Assembly: GCF_026210795.1 (NCBI RefSeq)
Contig: NC_089453.1
Coordinates: 3,536,275-3,600,274 of the forward strand
Direction of reading: 5' to 3'
Source of the DNA: Rhizophagus irregularis
Lineage: Eukaryota; Glomeromycota; Glomeromycetes; Glomerales; Glomeraceae
Length of the DNA: 64,000 nucleotides
Positions 24,650-35,026 of this stretch are shown here, in pieces; within the stretch, counting starts at the first letter, position 1, and each line of letters opens with the position of its first letter. The notes under the pieces are model-generated. The model had not been told where the DNA came from. It saw only the letters and a list, made by a program, of their open reading frames with translations, and did not search any database. A program made the translations under genes and the position numbers.

Positions 24650-25700
24650 TACCATTATGATTAAAAGTAACAATTTATTTAATTGAAATTTGGGTTTTCT
24701 TTTTTTTTATTTTTTTTAAAAAAAAAGAGTTGGGGTAGTTCACATTTTTGGTTAACTATATATATTTGTTTTAATCATATTAGATAATAAGAAAGTGGCT
24801 TAGTATTTAGTTAAATCAAATTACATTACTAATTTTTTTGGGCTTAGCTAATTTTTAATTTTTTGCTAAACATTTAATAAAAAAGGCAAAAAAGGCTTAA
24901 TTTTTTTTAGCCAAGCAAATTATACCAATATAACAATGTTCAATGATTTAGTATTTAAGTTTTTTACATTAATTTTTATGCTTAGCTTTTAATAAAAAGA
25001 ATTAATCTTTAAACTAAATTATACTAATTTTTTTGATTAAATTACATTAATTTTTGGGCTTAGCTAATTTTAATTTTTTCTAAAAATTTAATAAAAAAGC
25101 CTCAGTATTTTTAAGCCAAGTAAATTATACCAATAATTTAACATTGTTTTTTAAGCCAAATTACATTAATTTTTGTGCTTAGCTTTTAATAAAAAAGAAT
25201 TGATCTTTAAGCCAAATCATGCATGCTAATTTTTTTGGCTTAGCATTTAATTAAATCAATTACATTAATTTTTGGGCTTAGCTAGTTTTTAATTTTTTCT
25301 AAACATTTAATAAAGAAAGCTGTTAAGCTAAGCAAATTACATTACCAATGGCTTAGTATTTAGTTTTTTAAGCCAAATTACACTAATTTTGTACTTAGCT
25401 TTTAATAGAAAGACTTGATCCTAAATCATGCAAATTTTTTGGTTTAGCATTTAATTAAATTAAATTACATTAATTTTTTGGGCTGCTAGTTAAGCATTTA
25501 ATAAAAAAAGGCTTGATTTTTTTTAAGCCATGCAAATTACATCAGTGATTTAGCATATAGTTTCTTAAGCCAAATTACACTAACTTTTGTGCTTAGTATT
25601 TAACAAAAGAAACTTGTTCTTTAAAAATAATACTAATTTTTTGTGCTTGGCATTTAATAAAAAAAAGTTTGATTATTTATTTCTAATATACAATTTGATG
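24650..25700. repeat. Degenerate AT-rich tandem repeats inside the second hAT element
   Basis: Phrases such as AAGCCAAATTACACTAATTT, GTGCTTAGCTTTTAATAAA and TTGGGCTTAGCTA recur irregularly at roughly 100-130 base spacing. No coding content was recognised. Confidence 0.55.
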
Positions 25701-25859
25701 GATTATTATTATATGATATTGCATAAATATTTAATAAAATAATATTTACAAACCAAAAATTAAATTAATCTAAAAAAAAAGTATCATCATCAAAATTATT
25801 AATTCAAATAAAATAATCAATATATTACTAACTGCTAATATGCTACTTTTAAATAATAT

Positions 25860-26407
25860 ATATTACAAAATACATTTTTTATAATAATTCAGTCAATATT
25901 AATTTTAGAAATACAATTTTACTACCATTGAATTCCTTGCATCAAGACGAATCCAACAATATGAATTTCATTAAAATCTGATCGGTAAATCTCTTAAAAA
26001 TTGGTGTATGTAGGATAAGGATTTAAACCCTTGTAATTTGTAATTCTGGCCGGAGTTAAAATATAAACTTCGTGAATCTGTTCGGATCTTAATTTTGCTC
26101 ATATTCTGGTAATAGCTGCAATGCTGGCCAGAATTATATGATCGGCGTAAAAATATCCTTTTTGGGAATACTTGTGAAACCAAAATCTCTCAATTTTTGC
26201 GGAAAGCAAAATTTCCTTTTTTGGAAATTTGTGTAACGTCACGTGATAATTGACCAATGAGATTATTTGGGATAAGGGATGGGATAAGGGATATGGGATA
26301 TGGGTGGGATTGTGGGATTGGGATGGGATTTTGGCAAATGGGATGGGATATGGGATGGGATGGGATAGGGGATTCTCCCATCCCATTTAATATGGGTGGC
26401 AAGTATA
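25860..26407 (-). repeat. Right long inverted repeat of the second hAT element
   Basis: Complement of 21202-21726, with the TGGGA array at about 26265-26395 and the block GAATTCCTTGCATCAAGACG near 25930. Confidence 0.8.
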
Positions 26408-26709
26408 GTCACCACTGGCATCGCTTCTTTATCATTTTGTGTCTGACCAAATGACAACGTCATCCCATCCACAGCTGAACCCTGTTCTAATAATGCAAGT
26501 CTAGCCTCAAGCTCTCCAACTCTAGACTTGAGTTCGGCATTCTCAGAATCACGCCTCGCATTCTCTTCAATAATTTGCTTCAGCTTCGCATTCTCAGCCT
26601 CAACCTCAGCAAACTTTAGTAACTTCTCTCTAAGTTCGGGAATCTCAGCATTCTCCTTCCTAAGCTCTGCAATCTCAGCTAAGAGCTTGGAATTTAATTC
26701 TTAATGGAT
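26408..26709 (-). pseudogene. 5' piece of a coiled-coil gene split by the second hAT element
   Basis: The minus strand starts MQSIK at about 26709, needs a frameshift after five codons, then reads ELNSKLLAEIAELRKENAEI and continues as a Leu/Glu/Ala heptad coiled coil (LREKLLKFAEVEAENAKLKQ). It ends GAMPVV at the transposon junction and rejoins the sequence at 21193. It resembles the coiled-coil gene at 62566-63245, and the two genes also share upstream sequence. No function is known; a self-associating structural protein is the only safe inference. Confidence 0.65.
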
Positions 26710-26719
26710 TGCATGTTCG

Positions 26720-27600
26720 ATAATAATTTTTTATATAAAACGGAATAATTCAAAAGTTCGTTAGCATAGATAAAAAAACCGTGACAAATGTCACGATCGG
26801 AATTATTGTAAAAAAAAAAAAAGACATTGTTTTACAATGTGAAATAGAGTCGCCTGCCGGTGTTTCGCTCATCTAAGCTATCTAAGCTATCTATATACTA
26901 ACATATCCCAATATTAACTCTAATCCGATTTTTTTTGTCTCAACGTCGATATTCTGGATAGAATAAAATGGTCGTCAGTTTATGTATAGAAGAGTCAGAA
27001 ATAAATTAACAATATTGGCCTTAGTAAAACTCACCAAAGGTATGTTCCCCGCCTAATAAGGTCCTCGAAATTTCTGAATAAAAAAGAGATTAGCTTTACA
27101 AGCTATGAATCACTCCCTTGCAAATGCACAGTCACAGCCCTTAATTGTGAAGTGTCTCGTCCGGACTTTAATAATTTTTTTCGTCAACACTTCTTAACTG
27201 CGATAGGTTCATGCTCGGAGAAAATAGCACGACGGCTTGGGGTCGGAATAAGAAAAAAAAAGTTGTACCAGATTTAATTTAGTTGTCATTATGACATAAT
27301 TTAAAATTAATTTTATTGGCTACTAATTGTTGTTGTACAACCGAAGAATTAATAAATACCTCGTGAATGCGATCTGAGTATCACTCTTTTTCGCTTGCCG
27401 ACAAGTCAATTTTATAAACTTTTTTTTTGCTTATATCGTTTATATGTCATTATATCATATTTCGTGTCACCAATTAAGAGTTTATAAAGATCATTTTATA
27501 ATTAGTCACGATGTATTCAGAAGTATATATACCTTTTTTTTTTCTCAAATTTCTCTAAACTTCTTTTAAAAAAAAATATCATTTATAATTTTACAGAAAA
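26720..27600. repeat. Upstream block duplicated at 63250-63930, then Crinkler promoter region
   Basis: From about 26800 to 27130 the sequence matches 63430-63740 in order (GTTTTACAATGTGAA, ATATTCTGGATAGAATAAAA, GAAATAAATTAACAATATTG, CTTAGTAAAACTCACC, CCGCCTAATAAG). Each copy lies on the 5' side of a coiled-coil gene, so the duplication included the gene and its upstream region. The rest (27250-27611) is AT-rich and precedes the Crinkler start, with pyrimidine-rich stretches near 27530. No clear promoter element could be named. Confidence 0.6.
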
Positions 27601-27611
27601 ATACTTTCAAA

Positions 27612-30401
27612 ATGAAATTCTCCTTAAATTGTCTATTTCTGAAAGAAGCTTCTGTCCGATCTATTTCAGTTGATATTAGTGACGAAATTATTGTTGGCAT
27701 TAACAGGATCGAATATGAAGATATTAAAGTTTCACATGTCAAATCTCTTATCTTGACTGGAAAAGGAGTTAGTTATTCTCCTGACAATCTGAATCTTTGG
27801 AAGGTTGACCGTGATAGTGTCATCAAGAACGACGAGTTGCTTAGAACATTTTCTACCGAAAATGACATTAAAGAAAAACTTGGAGGAGAATTGATGCAAC
27901 CTCGATTTTCTCTTGATGAATATTTCAACGAGGATAGTTTTAAAGATAAGAAAAGCAAGTCTGCTATTCACATCATCGTGCAACTTCTGACCACCACCAC
28001 TGGTAAGTGTCTCCCAATTTTTTACCTCTCGAACAAGAAACTTCGTTTTTTTTGTCTACATTAGACACCGCCCCCAAAAATACGTTTGCCTTTACTTAAC
28101 TCTTTTTTTAAATTTTCTAATTTAATGTAGCTGTATCCAATCCTTTTAGTGATTCAAATTCGATTTTAAAATGGATACAAGAATACTCACCGGTCACTGG
28201 GAGGCAACCCTTGACATTGTTGGTCGAAACGTTTGGTGCTCGATTTACTTTGTGTGGTCGTGATGACACCATAGAAACTCTTTGGAACGGAGGTGGCACA
28301 GAACAATGTAGTGGGATTCTAAATCGATTTAAAAACTTTAAAAACTTTTCCCCTACCCATCCAAAACAAGATCGCAACTTTCATCCAATTCCATTCCTAG
28401 CCTGTGGTCCCGGCACGGGAAAAAGTCGATTTTTGCAGGAACTTGTTAATATTATTCGCAACAAGGCTTCGAATTCTGGAGATCAAGATATTATGTCTAT
28501 ATTAGGAAATGCAGTTTTTCTGAACGTTACATATGGAAATGGAACAGAGGCATCAGATTTTGACGTGAATATTGGAGCAGAAGCTTCGATAGCTTTGAGG
28601 ATCTTATTCAGCTATTTTGTACATGGCAATAAGAGCTTTGTTGGATTTAGAGACAAGATTGGGCAAGAAAATGCAAGGGGATTAACATTGTCCCTCGTTT
28701 TAAGAGCCATTTATTTAAGTAAGCTTAAAGAAGACAAAAATATATATGAACTTGCAATAATTGTCGGTATTGATGAGATCAATAAATTACATGATAAGAA
28801 TTACGATAAATTTCGTGACCTTATAAATTCTGTTGGCTCAGCTAGTTGTAATTTTATTGTTGACTTAATTTCAGAAGAAATAGGAAGCTCAATTCCAGAA
28901 AAAACAGGAAAAGTGTTTTTTGTTCCAGTCTTTGCGGGTACAGTTGAGGGTCCACTCCAGTTAATTATTACAAAATCAATGCATCCGCCTCTTCAGTTAC
29001 CATTGCATTTGCTAGACATAGAAGATATGTTAAAAATAGCGTGTAATCTTGGCTTTGACGAAAACTTTATTTATCGAAATAATCTTTTCAGACGTATGAT
29101 TTCTGATGTAGGTGGTCAGGTGCGTGCATTAGAAATATTTTATGATCGTATATGGGATGCGTCCAGAACCCACAGATATGACGACATTGATTTAGTGGAC
29201 ATTATGAAATCACTTGAGGTGGAACTAAGTATACGGTATCCATTCAATAAATATGTCAACATGATCACTCCAGTGCTCGCAAATGCGATTTTGGATAGGC
29301 CTGTTGATGGTGACGCAACTCTTGACGAGAATGAGTCTATCTCATACAAAATGTTAAAGTCCAATGGAATTTTATCACTTGAACCAGTCAATACTAAGTT
29401 TTATATACGTATTCCCTATCTTTGGGTACGATTACTTGTAAAAAAAGCTGTTAATAAATCAATTAATAAATTCTGGCATGGAATGATCGATCCTGATGAA
29501 CCATTTTATTGTCAAAATTGGGAAATTTTTAATGTTAAGTTTTGGGCCTTACGCTATTGTTTATTTTCAGCACTCGGATTCAAACAGATAGAATTAAAGG
29601 AATTGTTAAAAGGAGCACATTATTCAGATAATTTAGATTTGAATGCAAATGTGGATATCCCTGATCATGAATCTGTTAGCACGCATTTTCTTGTTAATCA
29701 ATTTCCTCCTTCTGATGCTAATTATAATATGTTAAATACTGAGGGTATAACTTTGTTAACTGATGGGGGTAAAACTTTTAATATTTCACTTAAAGATAAT
29801 GGTAAAATTTATAAAAATGGAGAAGGGGCAAATGGAGATGGGTTTTGTTTCTTGATCATTAATGGGAAGCCAATGTTTTTGTCGTTTCAAATGAAGTGGC
29901 GAGAGCAAGGTTCAACGAAACCTTCAAAAATTGATGATCAATTAATCAAAGAGGAGTATGAAAAGTCTGAAGAAGTCGCAGAAAAGATTGGTTTGGGTGA
30001 TAACTGGTTACTGCTGATTTTATCAAATCGTGAGAGTACCTATACAAAGGACCTACCACCAAATTGTGCTATTGTTGACAGAAATAATTTTAATGAATTT
30101 TATGGTAGAATATATTCGTCACGTGCTCAATTTTTCGCAGGTAGGTTTTTATATTTTTAAAGAATTCGTTATTTTTTTTTTTACTTACTGAAAAATTCAC
30201 TCTTTTGTAGCTCAAAACAAAGTTCCTATTAATACGGCAAGATTTTGTGAATTACGAGTTATATATAGGGTGGGAGAGAAAATTGCACAAGCTATTGTTG
30301 AAGATCGTGATAATAATAAGAGAAAATATATTGACAATAATGATTTATGTAAACGGATAAAGAAATTTCCACGTATTTCCTTGGGGTGTATAGAATACTA
30401 G
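27612..30401 (+). CDS. Crinkler-type protein: ubiquitin-like N-domain, P-loop NTPase, nuclease-like C-domain, three exons, 863 aa
   Basis: Exons 27612-28002, 28131-30140 and 30211-30401 join without a stop (introns of 128 and 70 bases, both phase 1). Residues 1-130 match the Crinkler N-domain pattern (LWKVDRD, LGGELMQP, IHIIVQLL). A P-loop GPGTGKS lies at about 223-229 and a Walker B-like IIVGIDE at about 340-346. Near residues 690-720, GDGFCFLIINGKPMFLSFQM followed by Lys fits the D...(E/Q)xK core of the restriction-endonuclease-like fold that Crinklers carry. Crinklers are secreted or host-directed effectors in oomycetes and also occur in fungi, where they may act within or between nuclei. 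No classical signal peptide is seen. The gene is intact amid decayed transposons. I am confident of the family and less so of nuclease activity. Confidence 0.88.
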
Positions 30402-30419
30402 CTTCTTTGGTGGAAAATA

Positions 30420-30879
30420 TTGCATAAATTATAGTAAATTCGGTTTGTAACAACTTGGAGATAAAATTGTCCTTTTGCAATTATTCTCATGTACCTTTCT
30501 AATTGCTTTGTTCCATTGTTTAACACATCATTTATAGTTGTGCGAATATATTTATTAGTTTTTTTATCATAATATCTATATTGTCTTCTCAACAATATAT
30601 CTTCATCTTCTCTTTATCTAATTCTCCCAATTCATTTGCATCAAAATCTTTTCCATCAGTATTACTCATTAACCCAGTTAGTGGAATATATTTTAATTCA
30701 ATATTAGTATAGCATTCTTCTAAAACAAAAATATCAAGGAAACCAAATTTACCATTTCCCTTATTCACTATTACAATAATCGAAATATAACACATTGCTT
30801 TATATGAAAACCTGTGACATTTTGTCACGATCAGTGTTGGGCTATCCTTAACCTGATCCACCGATTCTGTACCAGTCAA
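30420..30879 (-). pseudogene. Fragment of a PD-(D/E)xK nuclease-fold protein (PDDEXK_9-like)
   Basis: On the minus strand GNGKFGFLDIFVLEECYTNI continues to ELKYIPLTGL. The Asp of FLDIF and the Glu-Leu-Lys (ExK) fit the PD-(D/E)xK core. After LDKE a one-base frameshift near 30600 leads into LLRRQYRYYDKKTNKYIRTT and LERYMRIIAKGQ, the helix that follows the core in this family. The AAA-ATPase-like part that normally precedes such nucleases is missing. The end converges on the Crinkler stop codon at 30401. It is non-functional as it stands. Confidence 0.65.
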
Positions 30880-30899
30880 CTTTTGATTGGCTAATCAGC

Positions 30900-31619
30900 A
30901 CTTTTATTACATAACTCCGGCATAATTTATTTTATCTTCACTCTTCCTATCTTTCACTCTTTCTTCTTTTTTGTGGTATGTTAGTACTTAGTATTTCATA
31001 TTTCATTTCAGTTTGTATATTTAATTTTAATTGTATTTATTGTAGTTTTATGATAATACTAAATGTTTTTATTTTCTTTTTGAAGAGTTTTATGATACAG
31101 TATATTGATATTATTCTGGAAATCAAGTGTTTTTTTTAAAAAGTTTTGGGGTTAAGCTTATATATACTTTTTTTATCTTTTTAGTCTGCGTTGAGATCCC
31201 CCAATTCCCCCTGTCATCAATTTACAGAGTTGCCACATCGAACGGGCATTCTCATGGTCGAACAAACGAATAATCGAACGAACGAACAAATAAACGAACA
31301 AACAAATAATCAACAGCATAATTAGCAAACAATATAATCAACGAACAACATGCATACAACCACATATAACAACAACATTCTTGGTTCACAACATAAATAG
31401 CGTTAGTAATATAAAACATCAAACGATATAAAATAAAATTAACTTCTCTAAATTTTCCCCAAATTATATCCACTTTTACCTTTAATTTCAAACTTCGATA
31501 GCTCTCGCTACGAATTATTACTTTTCAAAAACGTATATTTAATTCATCTTGAAATTTCCATTTTATTCAATTAAATTAATTAAGCGAACATTAATTAAAG
31601 TTTAGGGTGAACCTATTAC
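30900..31619. other. AT-rich intergenic stretch with a CGAACAAA-type simple repeat
   Basis: At 31258-31320 there is a simple repeat built on CGAACGAACAAATAAACGAA. The region otherwise shows no gene. Confidence 0.5.
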
Positions 31620-31819
31620 CACACGTCAAATGATCAAAAATAGGCAAAAAAAATGGCGCAAATCGCATAAACTATTCGCAAATTTGTATAAACTATTTAC
31701 AAATAGTATAGGTTAATTCGTAAATAGCCAAAAACAGCCAAGAATAGCCAAGAATAGCCAAGAATAGCCACTGCTTTTCGCGCCATTTTTTTTGCCGATT
31801 TTTAGCATTTCGACCTGTG
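31620..31819. mobile_element. CACTA-like MITE (200 bp) with TAC target duplication
   Basis: TAC flanks both sides (31617-31619 and 31820-31822). The ends read CACACGTCAAATGATCAAAA and, inverted, CACAGGTCGAAATGCTAAAA. Both continue with a GGCAAAAAAAATGGCGC arm. The centre has repeated AGCCAAGAAT. The CACASGTC ends match those of the nested insertion in the two large elements. Confidence 0.75.
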
Positions 31820-31822
31820 TAC

Positions 31823-33553
31823 CTTTAATTAACATTAAACTTCATTAACAAATAATTAAATGAAACTTATATTTTTATTGAGTTCTGTGGATGAGAACTG
31901 TGGAATTACTTTGAATTCCGTTCTCTATTTATACAAATTTTACGCTACTTTCTATTCTATCTATATACTATCTTTTATGTTCTTTTTACATATTATCTTT
32001 GAACTATCTTTCTAATATACTATCTATATTTTAAATACGCTATCTTTTAATATGCTATCTTTTATATACATATATATTATCTTTTATAATATCTTTGTAT
32101 TATCTTTTTATATTATCTTTTATGTTATTTTATGTTCTTTAACCTTTCCGACATTATTTTATATGTTCTTTTAACTCGCTTTATGTGTTTTGCTTATAAT
32201 CTATCTTTTGTGGCTTATAATTATTCTTTCTAATTGTTCTTATTGTTAAAGATTGCTAAGCCGCAATTGATCGACTCTAATTATCCTATTGGTTCTCTGT
32301 CAATCATTCAACAAATATTACATCATGTAGATCATTACTCTTCCTAAATGTTTATCCTTTTCGGTTAATTATTTATCCATCCATGCCAATTCATAATTAA
32401 TTTGTTCGTTCTTGATATTTGGCAATTACATTTGGTGGTTGAATTTTATCATCTTTTCGTGTTTGATATTTGACCGTTTACAGCGTGTTTGATCATTTCC
32501 AAATACTTGTTTCCAACAACTATTCCCTTAACCGTTGGTACTGCAAAACCTTGATATCCATTGACAACTGAATTATTTCATCTAATTCTTTAACTCCTTT
32601 TTCTAACTGAAAATGTTAATATGGTGAATCGACAATATCGTGTGTAATATCTAGTAGAGAGGATTGTTCTTCCACAATTTATTAATATTTTCTTTGAGAG
32701 TAAATGTCTTTCTATTCATCTTTTTCTAAACAAGGTTAGATAAATCTTTACTGTCATTGGAGACTTTTCGCAGCATCAAATGAGAGTCGTCAATATTGGA
32801 AAAAGTTGTTTCTTTGTTTCTTGATTTCTTCTTTGAGTTTTAACGTTTAGTAAACATTGAATACTATAATTTCGTAATATGAAACTATAAAGCAATATAT
32901 AATAATTTATTATTAATTTGAATTTGTAATGAAAATTCAAATTATAAATGTGTTGACAAGGTGTAATTTATGAAATACTAGAAACTCCTTTGTATTTTAC
33001 GTTAGAAACATTTTGCTTTGATGTTCCTTTCATAGATCACAAGCAATTGTTATTAGACGACCTTAGTTTTGTCTTCCAACTGTTTGGCCATATCATTCTT
33101 TTCAAATTTGCAGAAGTCTAGACAGGACCCTAATAAACTTTTAACGTAATTATCAGATTAGTTAGTTAGAATTAAAGAAATGTTGACAAATTTCTCGAAT
33201 TTAGTAAAGGAGAGAAATTATAGCATATAGGTCATAATTTAAAGTATTTTACTTTTTCTTCTTCTTTATATCAAATACATTTATATATTAAATAATTTTT
33301 TTCTTGTCAATTGTCATTTATAAACAATCAAGTTTATAATAATTATTTCTTATAATAATCAGTCTTTATATAGAAAATGTATCAAAACTTATAGAACCCT
33401 AATAATTATTTAAATTTTGATAATAAAATGTGAGGAATTGTTATAAACAATGATAAGAACTGCACGTTAAAAAAGTGATAAAAATATTATTGAGCTGTTA
33501 CATCTTAATGTGTATTTGCAAGCTATATTACTTTTAAACTGAATTTACTGTAT
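31823..33553. other. AT-rich intergenic stretch with CTATCTTTTAT-type repeats
   Basis: Between about 31950 and 32230 the phrase ACTATCTTTTATGTTC and variants recur irregularly. No gene was recognised in the remainder. Confidence 0.45.
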
Positions 33554-34186
33554 CTATATTTCCAACTCTTCACCAAAAGTTTTTGAAATGTCAAGAATTG
33601 TTTCCAATTGTTTTGTGGTAATCAATGAGTCTGGGTTATCTTTTGTGGTTAATGCCTATTTAAATTAAATTTAAATAATCTATTAATATAAAGTTTTGGG
33701 TCAACACAATGCATTCTCAAATAAATCTACCTTTGCTAATCTCACAGCCGTCTTGATTTCCCTGCCATTTAGAGGTCTCTTTTTCAAATTTTTAATGTCT
33801 ACCTGGCTTTTATTCTTTTCTTCAATACGATCCAAGAATGTACGCCAAACTTTTTCATGTGCTATGAATGCAAAAAAATAACTTCCAATTAGTTAAAAAT
33901 AAATATTTTGATCATTAATGAATATAACCAACCATCAGTGTCTAAATCATTATATTTTAAGGCAACTGAAATTTGAGATTGAAAAGCGGCATCAAAACAT
34001 TTTACTATAATAAAGAATTTAATTCAGAATAATTCAGTAAAACTTTAATGTATTTTCAAAAATTCTTACCTCGATTTGTTGTTAAAAACAAAATTTTTTG
34101 ATGATATTCAAGTAACCTTAAAAATACAATCACTAGAGCATTGCGTTGAATGTCATGCTCACTTTGACGTTCAAGAAAGATATCAG
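33554..34186 (-). pseudogene. C-terminal exons of an AAA+ ATPase, separated from their 5' part by a transposon
   Basis: Four exons can be read: 34186-34070 (DIFLERQSEHDIQRNALVIV, then ILFLTTNR), 34004-33933 (CFDAAFQSQISVALKYNDLD), 33861-33731 (HEKVWRTFLDRIEEKNK, RPLNGREIKTAVRLAK) and 33655-33554 (LITTKQLETILDISKTFGEE, then TAG). Phases match at each GT-AG join. This is the Walker B downstream region, sensor 1 (LFLTTNR), arginine-finger region (SQI where SRI is usual) and C-terminal small domain of an AAA+ ATPase. The P-loop part should lie further upstream on this strand, but the 8.9 kb element at 34236 sits within the preceding intron and I could not find the missing exons beyond it. Confidence 0.7.
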
Positions 34187-35026
34187 CTACATGCAATTAT
34201 GTTTATGAATGATGTGAATCATTAATTAAAATTGACACTGGTCAAAATAGTCCATTTCGTCCAAATTTCAAATTGACGAATGTTGGACGAAAGTTGATCT
34301 AACTTTGGCCGATCGTTACCAAAAAAAATCGTCAAAATTATTATGGACGATTTGCACAGTTCGCCTGCCACTTGGCAATCACAAATCAGCAAAAATTCGT
34401 TATTATCGGCAAAAATTCGTTATTATCGGCAAAATTCGGAAACAAAACTATTCGTCAAACTTTTAGTTATAAAATGTCACTGGTCGAAATCAAAACTTTC
34501 GACCGTTAAGAGCTTTCGGCATAAATTTTGCCGATTGGTCATGTGATTCGTCACATTTTTTGACCAATGGTAAAAATCGGTAAAATCAATCACAAATCGA
34601 CTGATACTGATTGTTAAACGAAACCTCGTTCAGTCTTTTGGTGAAAAATCGACTTATACCGATTGTTATACGAAAAATGGTTACTTGAGATCGTTCAGTA
34701 AAATTTTGCCGATTGGTCATATAAATCGACACATTTTTGCCAAATGGAAAAAATCAAAAAAATATGTTCTTTTTTAATTCGAATTTATACTTGTTTACAT
34801 TGTTTATATTCAGTGCATAATCATTAACGAAAAATTTTAATTGTAAAAATGAATTTCAACTCGTCTTTCGTCAAGAAATTATAATAAAAATACTACAAAA
34901 GAATCTTTATTTGGAAATTTCGTAATTCGTCTAATAAACGTGTCTCTCGACAAGTAATTATGAAATTTTTTTTTTTTTAAAAAAATAATAATAATTCGGC
35001 CGATTTTTACTAAAAACACTTAATTA

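Larger units (their letters stand above)
21202..26407. mobile_element. hAT-superfamily transposon with perfect 8-bp target duplication and long TCCCA-rich inverted repeats (5206 bp)
   Basis: The direct repeat GTCACCAC lies at 21194-21201 and 26408-26415. Between them the ends start TATACTTGCCATCCAT and, inverted, TATACTTGCCACCCAT. Imperfect inverted similarity extends about 500 bases inward (left to about 21726, right from about 25860). It includes arrays of TCCCA/TCCCAAA units, then a block with ACATTACACAAACTTC, then ATTCTGGCCGG and GCAAGGAATTCAATGG. The interior carries a broken hAT transposase on the minus strand and an AT-rich filler with loosely repeated AGCCAAATTACACTAATTTT units (24780-25680). 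The insertion sits inside a coiled-coil gene. Confidence 0.9.
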
